A DNA stretch of 64,000 nucleotides, taken from NCBI GenBank assembly GCA_035771175.1, contig CM069595.1, positions 2,769,056-2,833,055 on the forward strand. The letters run 5' to 3'. Shown piece by piece: positions 62,485-64,000 of the stretch. The position numbers and the translations under genes are program-made. The notes beneath the pieces are model-generated. The model had not been told where the DNA came from. It worked only from the letters and a program-made list of their open reading frames with translations, and ran no database searches. Source of the stretch: Paratinospora sagittata (taxonomy: Eukaryota; Streptophyta; Magnoliopsida; Ranunculales; Menispermaceae). Numbering within the stretch: position 1 is the first letter of the stretch; each line of letters begins with the position of its first letter.

Positions 62485-63175
62485 AGAAGAAGAAGAAGAA
62501 TAGAGATTTTCAAGACAGAAATATGTACAGAAATAAAGAAGATAATCAACATTCGCGACCAATGAAAGAATCGAATGAAAACAATTATTAAGAAAATATA
62601 TCCAACCTTTGCTCCACTAGCAAGGACCTCCAGAATTAGTGTCTCCTCTAGTTTGTCAGACCCCACATCTCCAATCTGTAGATAAATAAGAGGTGAACAT
62701 ATCAATTCTGACTAGGAATATATGACCTCCACATGTGATGGTACAAGTACAACAAAGACTTTTTGGTGGTTCTGGCCATTTAATTAATAATTTCTTTTAC
62801 ATCATCAAAAACATAACAAATTTATCTCTCACCTTTCCATATACAAACAAGTTCAATTCTACCAATGCCCCAGTGATGACAAGATTAGCTGCTCCAAAGT
62901 TGCTGGATCTAGATTCGGCAAGTTCAGGTGTATCGTCAGTTGACTCTCCAAGTACAGTAACAGATGGAGGAGCCTGTGTGCAATATTTAAAATCAGTATC
63001 TTTGGGCTACTGTAAAAGCATCTGAAACTCCTAATCTAATGAAAATATAATAAGAAACAAGAATTCAAGATATTACAGAAGCCCTATATGTTGCTTGTGT
63101 AAGTCCTTTCAGCCAAGTAGCCTTCTCTTCTTCGTCTTGAACCTCAATTATCAAGGTACTGGAGGACTCCAGAGC
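3684..63175 (-). CDS. VPS13: VPS13-family lipid-transfer protein, partial, 38 exons
   Basis: This is a giant bridge-like lipid-transfer protein of membrane contact sites, of the plant VPS13M type with PH and C2-like modules. Exons (high to low): 63077-63175, 62833-62973, 62607-62675, 61735-62232, 61277-61600, 54376-54507, 53922-54035, 53510-53694, 46871-46979, 42622-42765, 41545-41820, 40660-41331, 38217-38438, 37276-37379, 34954-35249, 34171-34255, 33142-33843, 32717-33035, 29670-29828, 29412-29575, 29119-29299, 28750-29019, 28451-28657, 27774-27828, 19566-19696, 18795-19310, 17882-18706, 17708-17784, 12899-13352, 12709-12795, 8916-9071, 8633-8817, 7802-8341, 7488-7668, 7231-7373, 6893-7019, 4686-4907, 3684-4040. 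All introns read GT...AG, the phases agree and there is no in-frame stop. The total is 3176 codons; family members are about 4,100-4,200 residues, so both ends lie outside the window. The family match is from recognised conserved blocks, not an alignment. Confidence 0.94.
4041..4685. other. VPS13 intron, no element seen
   Basis: Intron between exons 4686-4907 and 3684-4040 (645 bp). Open reading into it from exon 3684-4040 on the minus strand is only the unspliced extension. Confidence 0.7.
5597..5728. repeat. Tandem duplication of a ~63-bp AT-rich unit
   Basis: Units at 5597-5659 and 5666-5728 share TTTAAGCTTAACAT, AAATATATGGATTA and CATATAGTTTATAATGAACA with a few differences. Confidence 0.85.
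6110..6390 (-). pseudogene. RTE LINE reverse-transcriptase fragment
   Basis: Read on the minus strand, a degenerate frame gives [18 protein letters not shown] followed by a YWTIK block. This is the conserved RTE segment usually read as LKGKFYRTAIRPAMLYG. It is heavily worn and has no clear ends. Confidence 0.65.
6545..6785. repeat. Dispersed intronic repeat, copy 2
   Basis: Same block order as 1285-1565. It ends TTTTGGCATTATATATAGCATAGATAAA. The two copies are in the same orientation, 5 kb apart, in two different introns. Confidence 0.6.
6893..7668 (-). CDS. VPS13: VPS13 exons: APT1-like C-terminal region (7488-7668, 7231-7373, 6893-7019)
   Basis: These exons encode [69 protein letters not shown] and [20 protein letters not shown]. 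The motif 'QVDNQLP' and the Arg-Phe-Lys-Val-Ser-Met-Ala strand are typical of the C-terminal DUF1162 region that precedes the ATG2-C-like helices. The donor of 7488-7668 has two in-phase choices (CAT|gtggta or CATGTG|gtatgc), differing by one Val. Confidence 0.93.
7802..9071 (-). CDS. VPS13: VPS13 exons: last VAB repeats (8916-9071, 8633-8817, 7802-8341)
   Basis: The three exons encode [20 protein letters not shown] (VAB repeat, invariant Asn), [20 protein letters not shown], and [20 protein letters not shown] (another VAB repeat). A segment ending [20 protein letters not shown] and [12 protein letters not shown] follows. The last block is the conserved 'GxSxVDxxPxE' motif, which begins the C-terminal DUF1162/APT1-like region of VPS13. 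The acceptor of 7802-8341 is taken at TAACAG|G because this gives R-I-E-N. A competing AG 20 bases upstream would add residues. Confidence 0.93.
9735..11447 (-). pseudogene. RTE LINE 3' end, split by a 1.4-kb insertion
   Basis: Minus-strand pieces at 9735-9856 (CAACTCAACGAAGCC, the reverse of the RTE 3' end) and 11289-11447 belong to one RTE copy. The second piece gives [19 protein letters not shown], matching the RGRGRPK-TW-E-I block. The insertion is flanked by TCAAGGTTCAAT (9845-9856) and TCAAGGTTCCAAT (11289-11301), a possible target-site duplication. Confidence 0.65.
9890..10250 (+). pseudogene. L1-type LINE C-terminal remnant (zf-RVT region)
   Basis: Across two frames the plus strand reads [19 protein letters not shown], then [19 protein letters not shown] and [19 protein letters not shown]. 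This is the zf-RVT tail pattern (a [12 protein letters not shown] block followed by W-x-x-x-K-x-x-A-x-x) of plant L1 ORF2. One frameshift is needed. The 1 kb that follows, to 11288, is not recognised. Confidence 0.65.
11567..12259 (+). mobile_element. 5'-truncated L1-type LINE with 19-bp target-site duplication
   Basis: It is flanked by GAAAGATTTCTCAAAAAAC (11548-11566) and GAAAGATTTCTCAAAGAAC (12260-12278). It ends in an A-rich tail TCTAAAAAAATAAATAAATA. Worn coding traces are [17 protein letters not shown] and [20 protein letters not shown], the zf-RVT region. It is not the same subfamily as the 20-22 kb LINE. Confidence 0.85.
12709..13352 (-). CDS. VPS13: VPS13 exons: VAB/SHR-BD repeat (12899-13352, 12709-12795)
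   Basis: The first exon encodes [20 protein letters not shown], then [20 protein letters not shown], the signature of the SHR-binding/VAB domain with its conserved Asn. A basic linker ([11 protein letters not shown]) and [20 protein letters not shown] follow. The second encodes [20 protein letters not shown] and TSDRTK. In yeast VPS13 this domain docks organelle adaptors carrying Pro-x-Pro motifs. In Arabidopsis SHRUBBY it binds SHORT-ROOT. The domain role is established knowledge; the partners of this protein are unknown. Confidence 0.94.
14290..14800 (+). repeat. Worn LTR-like repeat with internal copies
   Basis: The motif 'TTAGAAGT-TCACAAAATAGA-ACAG ... GAGATTAG-AAGTTGCTA' recurs about every 85-110 bp, roughly three times, followed by TATAAAAGGATTAGAAGG and GGAGCTCTAAATC. 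The layout resembles the gypsy LTR at 15063, but no boundaries were found. Confidence 0.35.
14767..14820 (+). repeat. 54-bp A-tailed insert between 16-bp direct repeats
   Basis: ATACTGTTGCATGGGA occurs exactly at 14751-14766 and 14821-14836. The insert between ends in AAAACAAAA. It looks like a severely truncated retroposon. Confidence 0.6.
15063..15476 (+). repeat. 5' LTR of the gypsy-derived element
   Basis: A 414-bp LTR that nearly matches 16300-16715. It contains TTTATATAAGGAGCTCC as a likely TATA box and ends CATCA before the primer-binding site. Confidence 0.88.
15519..16192 (+). pseudogene. Gypsy gag fragment
   Basis: It starts [20 protein letters not shown] and continues with a Leu/Gln-rich helix. 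A later frame reads [20 protein letters not shown] and [10 protein letters not shown], the usual capsid block (W-x-x-x-V-E-x-x-F). The two parts are in different frames. After this the sequence jumps to the end of pol ([11 protein letters not shown]), so protease, RT and integrase are missing. Confidence 0.75.
16300..16715 (+). repeat. 3' LTR of the gypsy-derived element
   Basis: Starts TGATGTGTAATG directly after the polypurine tract. The likely TATA box is AATTATATAAGGAGC, with a short local duplication of GAGCTCCAAGCTCCAA. Confidence 0.87.
16809..16975 (-). mobile_element. Au-like SINE with 18-bp target-site duplication
   Basis: Read on the minus strand it begins with box A-like TGGCGCAATAG, has box B GGTTCAAGTCG, and continues GTAAGGCTACGTACAATAGA and TTTGTGCACCGGGTTGCC. 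This is the layout of the plant Au SINE family. Flanks AATTCTATTTATTACAAA (16791-16808) and AATTCTATATATTACAAA (16976-16993) differ at one base. Confidence 0.92.
17708..19696 (-). CDS. VPS13: VPS13 exons: C2 end, dysferlin-like segment and VAB repeat
   Basis: Exons 19566-19696, 18795-19310, 17882-18706 and 17708-17784. They encode [13 protein letters not shown] and ISYPLKKR (end of the C2-like segment), then [12 protein letters not shown] and [15 protein letters not shown]. Exon 17882-18706 has the order [24 protein letters not shown], then the basic [10 protein letters not shown]. This matches the dysferlin N/C motif pair. The VAB strand [19 protein letters not shown], with the invariant Asn, follows. 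The block ends [19 protein letters not shown]. The intron upstream of 19696 is the largest here (8.1 kb). Confidence 0.92.
20064..20097. repeat. 34-bp perfect palindrome next to C/A homopolymers
   Basis: Arms AACTCTAAGGTATATA and TATATACCTTAGAGTT are separated by CA. A run of C then a run of A directly precedes it (about 20038-20063). It could form a hairpin in RNA from either strand. Confidence 0.85.
20281..22350 (-). mobile_element. 5'-truncated L1-type LINE, split by a solo LTR
   Basis: The minus-strand ORF2 end carries [20 protein letters not shown] and [17 protein letters not shown], then a zf-RVT block ([31 protein letters not shown]). The 3' end reaches the poly-T tract (poly-A on the minus strand) near 20281-20301. 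A 684-bp solo LTR (20993-21676) interrupts the coding sequence. Stops and frame changes make it inactive. Confidence 0.88.
20993..21676. mobile_element. Solo LTR (TGTCACGG...CCGTGACA) inside the LINE
   Basis: It is 684 bp, more GC-rich than its surroundings, begins TGTCACGGGCATACC and ends ACCGTGACA. CAAG is duplicated on both sides (20989-20992 and 21677-21680). Taking out the unit and one CAAG restores a continuous LINE frame. The ends suggest a gypsy LTR. The strand and parent family are unknown, and no internal region is present. Confidence 0.82.
22406..23128 (-). repeat. 3' LTR of the copia element, interrupted by a LINE
   Basis: It starts TGTTGTAAAATAATAAAAG and ends TTCTCCGCAACA on the plus strand. 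A 433-bp LINE end plus 17-bp duplicate is inserted, so the original LTR was about 270 bp. Confidence 0.9.
22576..23008 (+). mobile_element. 5'-truncated L1-type LINE inside the copia LTR
   Basis: It is flanked by an exact 17-bp duplication AGTAACTTTTACAATTT (22559-22575 and 23009-23025). It encodes the zf-RVT tail ([47 protein letters not shown]) to a stop near 22914, then a 3' UTR and a short poly-A. The exact duplication suggests a fairly recent insertion. Confidence 0.94.
23184..26310 (-). pseudogene. Copia pol remnant (integrase, RT, RNase H)
   Basis: In coding order: GAG-pre-integrase ([31 protein letters not shown]), the integrase core ([11 protein letters not shown] and [11 protein letters not shown]), reverse transcriptase ([11 protein letters not shown]) and RNase H ([20 protein letters not shown]). 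Several stops and frame changes break it, for example near 23985 between the RT and the next block. The protease active site is absent. Confidence 0.9.
26681..26957 (-). repeat. 5' LTR of the copia element
   Basis: 277 bp, plus-strand ends TGTTGTAAAATAAAATAAT and TTCTCTGCAACA. It differs from the 3' LTR at several sites, so the element is not very young. Confidence 0.9.
27774..29828 (-). CDS. VPS13: VPS13 exons: VAB repeat 1 and C2-like segment
   Basis: Exons 29670-29828, 29412-29575, 29119-29299, 28750-29019, 28451-28657 and 27774-27828. The first two encode [16 protein letters not shown] and [18 protein letters not shown]. Exon 28750-29019 holds the first VAB-type repeat ([16 protein letters not shown]) with its invariant Asn. 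From [19 protein letters not shown] through [13 protein letters not shown] and [14 protein letters not shown] the sequence reads as a C2-like domain, with an acidic VDDGN loop where C2 domains bind calcium. This explains the common name 'calcium-dependent lipid-binding' for these plant genes. Real calcium binding is not shown. Confidence 0.9.
28107..28285 (+). mobile_element. tRNA-derived SINE with 13-bp target-site duplication
   Basis: Exact flanks GGACCCCATGGAA (28094-28106 and 28286-28298). Box A-like TGGGCAAGTGGC is near 28122 and box B GAGTTCGAGCC near 28174. It ends CCGTGACATC plus an A-rich tail. It lies in the intron between exons 28451-28657 and 27774-27828. Confidence 0.92.
30189..30432 (-). 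repeat. Tandem duplication of a SINE tail (2 x ~122 bp)
   Basis: Units 30189-30309 and 30310-30432 each contain CAAATACATAAAAAAGGTAA, CCCGGTGAACCAGGCT, AATGGGTCAATGTACACAGC and CATGGAGAGTCTG. The minus-strand reading resembles the 3' half of an Au-type SINE (GGCTGTGTACATTGACCC). A truncated SINE was probably duplicated with its flank. Confidence 0.75.
31016..31845. mobile_element. hAT-like non-autonomous element with 8-bp duplication
   Basis: It is flanked by CCCAACTA (31008-31015) and CCCATCTA (31846-31853), an 8-bp duplication with one change, as expected for hAT transposons. The ends carry imperfect inverted repeats (TTATCAAGGCGATGCCTAG versus the reverse of CTAGGCGTGGGCTTGACAA). The inner part is AT-rich with no transposase, and includes a smaller RTE insertion. 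Confidence 0.75.
31216..31403 (-). mobile_element. RTE fragment inserted in the hAT-like element
   Basis: It is flanked by AATCTTGTCTAACAAAA (31199-31215) and AATCTTGTCTAATAAAA (31404-31420), one base different. The content is a minus-strand RTE 3' end (CTCAACTCAACTAAGCC). Confidence 0.75.
32717..35249 (-). CDS. VPS13: VPS13 exons: groove end and Vps62-like repeats
   Basis: Exons 34954-35249, 34171-34255, 33142-33843 and 32717-33035. The first ends a groove repeat ([38 protein letters not shown]). Four repeats of the Trp-x-Pro-x-x-x-Pro/x-x-Tyr-x-x-Leu-Gly type then follow: [48 protein letters not shown] and [16 protein letters not shown]. This pattern defines the Vps62/DUF946 fold found in plant and fungal VPS13-like proteins. 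Split codons across the four exons all resolve. A Ser/Gln-rich linker separates repeats 2 and 3. Confidence 0.92.
34350..34402. repeat. TATTTATG microsatellite
   Basis: TATTTATG/TATTTATA is repeated several times in the intron between exons 34954-35249 and 34171-34255. Nothing else was recognised in that intron. Confidence 0.8.
35250..37275. other. VPS13 intron with a decayed LINE
   Basis: A 2.0-kb intron between exons 37276-37379 and 34954-35249. 35845-36835 is a LINE remnant. 35250-35844 and 36836-37275 show nothing recognisable. Confidence 0.75.
35845..36835 (+). pseudogene. Decayed L1-type LINE ORF2 end
   Basis: Plus-strand frames give [62 protein letters not shown] and [20 protein letters not shown], the usual order of the LINE zf-RVT region. 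Several stops are present. It ends GTTTCTTCTCAAAAAATAAA. No target-site duplication was found. Confidence 0.82.
37276..38438 (-). CDS. VPS13: VPS13 exons: mid-repeat and Ser/Asn-rich loop (38217-38438, 37276-37379)
   Basis: The first exon (74 codons) encodes [20 protein letters not shown], a Ser/Asp/Asn-rich linker, then [12 protein letters not shown]. The second encodes [16 protein letters not shown] and a strand ending AKMDLSF. Its last AT joins the G of the next exon to give Met. The linker is probably a surface loop of the lipid groove. The intron between them (37380-38216) shows no recognisable element. Confidence 0.9.
39067..39605 (-). other. Possible retroposed fragment with poly-A
   Basis: On the minus strand an open frame of about 79 codons (39366-39605, including [20 protein letters not shown]) is followed by about 280 bp and then a 17-18-base poly-A (poly-T at 39067-39084 on the plus strand). 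I do not recognise the protein. No flanking duplication was found, so a chance ORF next to a homopolymer is equally possible. Confidence 0.3.
40241..40392 (-). mobile_element. Au-like SINE with 11-bp target-site duplication
   Basis: The flank CAAGAGACCAT is exact at 40230-40240 and 40393-40403. On the minus strand it shows a GCGCAATGG box A, GGTTCAAATTC box B, and the end CTTGTGCACTGGGTACGCCC. It is shorter than the copy at 16809. Confidence 0.9.
40660..41820 (-). CDS. VPS13: VPS13 exons: middle-repeat region (41545-41820, 40660-41331)
   Basis: The first exon (92 codons) encodes [19 protein letters not shown] and [17 protein letters not shown]. The second (224 codons) encodes [50 protein letters not shown] and a Gly/Cys-rich strand ending [11 protein letters not shown]. 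These are the mid-repeat blocks of the VPS13 rod. Both exons are in phase 0. The 213-nt intron between them has a normal GT-AG structure. Confidence 0.93.
42622..42765 (-). CDS. VPS13: VPS13 exon: groove repeat
   Basis: This exon has 48 codons in phase 0 and encodes [19 protein letters not shown], then the basic strand [21 protein letters not shown]. It continues directly from the LHAE end of the previous exon and into [16 protein letters not shown]. Acceptor CTGCAG and donor GTGAGA are both good. It follows a 4.1-kb intron packed with nested transposons. Confidence 0.92.
42797..43195 (-). repeat. 3' LTR of the gypsy-derived element
   Basis: Plus-strand ends TGATGTAGATTCGTCGCGG and ATTATACATCA. 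A likely TATA box is read on the minus strand near AGCTCCTTATATAGAT. Confidence 0.93.
43484..44637 (-). mobile_element. L1-type LINE inside the gypsy element
   Basis: TTTAATCTT is duplicated at 43475-43483 and 44638-44646, with the poly-A (poly-T on the plus strand) at the 43484 side. The minus-strand zf-RVT reads [40 protein letters not shown] and [20 protein letters not shown] solo LTR splits its upstream part (FHLGRHLPP... block). Confidence 0.93.
44239..44546 (+). mobile_element. Solo LTR of the copia family, inside the LINE
   Basis: 308 bp, reverse complement of the LTRs at 54952-55248 and 60170-60426 (GTAGAGAAGAGCAAAATCTG ... TTTTTACAACA). An exact AGATT duplication lies at 44234-44238 and 44547-44551. 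It is the product of LTR-LTR recombination of an inserted element, oriented opposite to the full-length copy. Confidence 0.94.
45253..45651 (-). repeat. 5' LTR of the gypsy-derived element
   Basis: Plus-strand ends TGATATAAATTCATCGCG and CATTATACATCA. Same length as its partner, with a modest number of substitutions. Confidence 0.93.
45885..46510 (-). pseudogene. RTE LINE relic
   Basis: CAACTCAACTCAACAAAG at its left is the reversed RTE 3' end. The minus-strand frame gives [19 protein letters not shown] (RGRPK-TW-E-I block). About 46201-46320 looks like a separate short A-tailed insertion (GATAATAAATAAACAAATAA). Beyond it the RTE pattern resumes to about 46510. Confidence 0.65.
46871..46979 (-). 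CDS. VPS13: VPS13 exon: [13 protein letters not shown] block
   Basis: This isolated 109-nt exon completes the preceding Asp codon and encodes [20 protein letters not shown], ending in LHAE. The D-F-x-x-L-D-L-G motif directly following I-I-V-P-R is a hallmark of the VPS13 groove. It sits between two very large TE-filled introns (46980-53509 and 42766-46870), so a gene predictor could easily miss it. Confidence 0.93.
46980..48503. other. VPS13 intron part, not recognised
   Basis: This precedes the LTR element in the 6.5-kb intron. It is less AT-rich around 47330-47960 than other introns. No TE protein, tRNA or organelle gene was recognised, though an organelle-derived insert was considered. 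Confidence 0.45.
48509..49313 (-). repeat. 3' LTR of the non-autonomous element
   Basis: Plus-strand ends TGTTGATGCAAGATTTG and AGGGCTCAACA. Read on the minus strand it has CCTATAAATAGGGGCT as a TATA box. It contains GTGAATAGTGTCGTGTAT-like 22-bp tandem repeats (48660-48780) and a 30-bp GGTCATTTGTC repeat (49195-49260). Confidence 0.93.
49454..50751 (+). CDS. Antisense coiled-coil gene inside the LTR element, broken
   Basis: Exon 1 (49454-49858) runs from [20 protein letters not shown] to [16 protein letters not shown] clear 86-bp intron follows (GAG|gtacgc to a pyrimidine-rich tract and gcacag). Exon 2 from 49945 reads [20 protein letters not shown], then a long Lys/Glu-rich coiled coil ([20 protein letters not shown]). 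TAG at 50344-50346 interrupts. The same frame then continues in a Lys/Arg/Ala-rich helix ([20 protein letters not shown]) to the stop at 50751. The earlier TTG at 49343 is a less likely start. It resembles antisense ORFs of Tat-lineage gypsy elements; function unknown. Confidence 0.72.
51048..51269. repeat. ~61-bp tandem repeats inside the LTR element
   Basis: The unit TAAGGCACTCTAGGG...CCCTTCTTCTCG-TAGGTA-CAAG...GTACCCC occurs about 3.6 times with small differences. It lies between the antisense gene and the 5' LTR. Confidence 0.9.
51803..52603 (-). repeat. 5' LTR of the non-autonomous element
   Basis: Plus-strand ends TGTTGATGCAAGATTTG and GGGGCCCAACA, with the same TATA box. The 30-bp GGTCATTTGTC repeat has one more unit here than in the 3' LTR, and a stretch near 52570 is shorter. 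Confidence 0.93.
52609..53509. other. VPS13 intron part, not recognised
   Basis: Sequence between the LTR element and exon 53510-53694. A short local duplication, TTTTCCTTAATCAAAGATT, occurs twice (near 53274 and 53358). No TE protein was seen. Confidence 0.55.
53510..54507 (-). CDS. VPS13: VPS13 exons: groove repeats (54376-54507, 53922-54035, 53510-53694)
   Basis: The three exons encode [19 protein letters not shown], then a strand ending [12 protein letters not shown], then [19 protein letters not shown] through [14 protein letters not shown]. The last block is strongly conserved in plant and animal VPS13. The donor of the third exon is GA|gttcgt. It leaves two bases that combine with the first T of exon 46871-46979 to give Asp, so the frame is intact across a 6.5-kb intron. 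That intron contains a 4.1-kb LTR element. Confidence 0.92.
54952..55248 (-). repeat. 3' LTR of the copia element
   Basis: Plus-strand ends TGTTGTAAAAATAAAATAAT and TTCTCCACAACA. The block ACTACTAAAATTATCAT-TTTCCTTAAAGGAAATAAATC occurs twice near its end. The minus-strand TATA box is CTATATATATATGG. Confidence 0.95.
55256..58947 (-). pseudogene. Copia protease-integrase-RT-RNase H remnant
   Basis: In order: CCHC knuckle [14 protein letters not shown], protease [12 protein letters not shown] (58540 region), HHCC zinc finger of integrase ([23 protein letters not shown]), integrase core ([22 protein letters not shown]), RT ([31 protein letters not shown]) and RNase H ([20 protein letters not shown]). 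Protease and most of integrase share one open frame of about 500 codons (57442-58947). Nonsense codons near 56575, 56338 and 55828 and later frameshifts break the rest. Confidence 0.94.
59050..59621 (-). pseudogene. Copia gag remnant
   Basis: It starts [20 protein letters not shown], then [20 protein letters not shown] (the copia gag N-terminal block) and the [21 protein letters not shown] region. It continues in another segment with [20 protein letters not shown]. Breaks occur near 59372 and 59281. A long pyrimidine tract lies just upstream of the start (59635-59680 on the plus strand). Confidence 0.88.
60170..60426 (-). repeat. 5' LTR of the copia element
   Basis: 257 bp. It carries only one copy of the internal block that is doubled in the 3' LTR, which explains the 40-bp length difference. 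It ends CCACAATA rather than CCACAACA. Confidence 0.95.
60545..60993 (-). mobile_element. 5'-truncated L1-type LINE
   Basis: The minus-strand zf-RVT tail reads [34 protein letters not shown] and [20 protein letters not shown]. It is close in sequence to the LINE at 22576. A short possible duplication (GTTAATTTT near 60536 and ATTAATTTC near 60997) frames it. Confidence 0.88.
61277..62973 (-). CDS. VPS13: VPS13 exons: lipid-groove repeats after the PH domain
   Basis: Four exons (62833-62973, 62607-62675, 61735-62232, 61277-61600) encode alternating beta-strand blocks of the hydrophobic groove, such as [33 protein letters not shown] and [19 protein letters not shown]. An acidic, Ser-rich low-complexity stretch follows (about 80 residues, [15 protein letters not shown] onward) and is probably a flexible loop. 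The 61277-61600 exon opens with [17 protein letters not shown], a typical groove strand. All four junctions are in phase 0. Three of the introns are short; the exception is the intron that follows, which carries a complete copia element. Confidence 0.9.
62451..62500. repeat. Long poly-A followed by GAA repeats
   Basis: About 32 A followed by (GAA) repeats, in the intron between exons 62607-62675 and 61735-62232. It may be the tail of a retroposon, but nothing before it is recognisable. Confidence 0.8.
63077..63175 (-). CDS. VPS13: VPS13 exon: end of the PH domain
   Basis: This exon has 33 codons in phase 0. It encodes [12 protein letters not shown], an acidic turn, then [14 protein letters not shown]. 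The Trp near the end, in an amphipathic helix, is the hallmark of the last helix of a pleckstrin-homology domain, which binds phosphoinositide or protein. Plant VPS13M proteins carry a PH domain inserted in the N-terminal third. The rest of that domain and the chorein N-terminus must lie beyond position 64000. The acceptor is TTCAG and the donor is GTAATA. Confidence 0.85.
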
Positions 63176-64000
63176 CTGAAAGAGAGAAAAGCAGCATGAA
63201 CACTCAGGATTCTCAAAAAGTCACAGTATTCTTCGATGCTCTTAGGAAAAGCTTGAGCCTTTGTGTCACCATGGGATAAATCATTCCTACAATCACCTAA
63301 TGCTTCCCAAAGATTGAATTCCCTAATTGGCATACATCTCCATTTTTTAAGTTCTAAAGTAAGTATAACCCACAAGTTTAGTGCCAATTTTAAGTCATGC
63401 ATATAACCTCTGATACTTCTATCTCATGTTTGAGAGAAAACAAAAAAAAAAAAAAGGGAACTTTCTCTCCAATTCAAAATAAATAAAATTTCTCCCTATC
63501 ATTTTTTTTTTATTAAAATTCACTTTTTTTACAGCCATTTAAATCTTGGAAAGGTAGTAATATTAACCCGAAGCTAGAAACATAAAACCAAATTTATTAA
63601 ATTCTTAGCATAATATCTTAACTATTTATTAGTTACTATGCTAGGTGTTGATGCACTAATTATCATGGTACCTCATTGGCTCATTCTTTTTTTCATTTTC
63701 CTTCCCATTAGATAAGGACAGCTAGAAGTTAAGTAGGGATGGGCGGTGGGACAGAACAAGAAAATGACGGACACATTAAATACCATGACGACTCTTTGGA
63801 CAAGTCGATGACCCCAATAGCAATTATCTAGATAACACTAGAGCAGAAGAGGCGATCTACCAGTCTTATTTCCTTATGTTGTTCTTTTTGCACCTGACTG
63901 TAAGTCTATAAACATCAAAAAATGTTCCTTTGGTGCATCGCAATGGTGATGGCACTTCAGATTTAATTTGAACTTTGAGCTGACTACTACAATATTTTTT
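63176..64000. other. Upstream VPS13 intron, no secure exon
   Basis: The exon that should precede 63077-63175 (the rest of the PH domain) was not found. A short open segment at 63894-63979 looks exon-like but its phase does not fit the next exon. Confidence 0.5.

Noticed and set aside
63894..63979. Exon-like segment on the minus strand (LKVQIKSEVPSPLRCTKGTF) with good GT and AG signals
   Set aside because: It ends after two bases of a codon, while exon 63077-63175 starts in phase 0. It would need an unseen exon between them, and the PH domain text expected here is absent.

Overview
The window is nuclear DNA from a flowering plant, probably a woody eudicot or similar TE-rich angiosperm. It is AT-rich, has GT-AG introns, and carries Ty1/copia and Ty3/gypsy LTR elements, L1- and RTE-type LINEs and tRNA-derived SINEs. 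The species cannot be named from sequence alone.

Nearly the whole window is one gene on the minus strand: a plant VPS13-family bridge-like lipid-transfer protein of the PH- and C2-containing VPS13M type (Arabidopsis At1g48090/At4g17140 group). I trace 38 exons from 63175 down to 3684. Their lengths sum to 9528 nt, exactly 3176 codons, in one uninterrupted frame with matching phases at every junction I checked. The 5' part (chorein N-terminus and most of the PH domain) lies beyond position 64000. The last C-terminal exons lie before position 1. In coding order the gene has the end of a PH domain, the long lipid-groove repeats, four Vps62-like W-P-G-Y-G repeats, a VAB/SHR-BD adaptor domain with an embedded C2-like segment and a dysferlin-like segment, and the amphipathic C-terminal helices.

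About 84% of the gene span is intron, and the long introns are filled with mobile DNA. From left to right: a TTAA-ended hairpin, a SINE and an RTE LINE relic split by a 325-bp foldback (1-3.3 kb); LINE remnants (9.7-12.3 kb); a short non-autonomous gypsy element and a SINE (15.1-17 kb); an L1 LINE split by a solo LTR, next to a gag-deleted copia element whose LTR holds another LINE (20.3-27 kb); SINEs and an RTE/hAT/RTE nest (28-32.6 kb); a decayed LINE (35.8-36.8 kb); a SINE (40.2 kb); a four-level nest of gypsy, LINE and copia solo LTR (42.8-45.7 kb); a non-autonomous LTR element carrying an intron-containing gene on the opposite strand (48.5-52.6 kb); and a full-length but mutated copia element (55-60.4 kb).

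Most insertion calls rest on visible target-site duplications. The points most worth following up are the antisense coiled-coil gene inside the 48.5-52.6 kb element, the foldback made of LTR-like ends, the nested insertions, and how a 60-kb transcript full of sense-oriented LTRs is processed correctly. I found no CRISPR array, tRNA or rRNA gene, or independent host gene.
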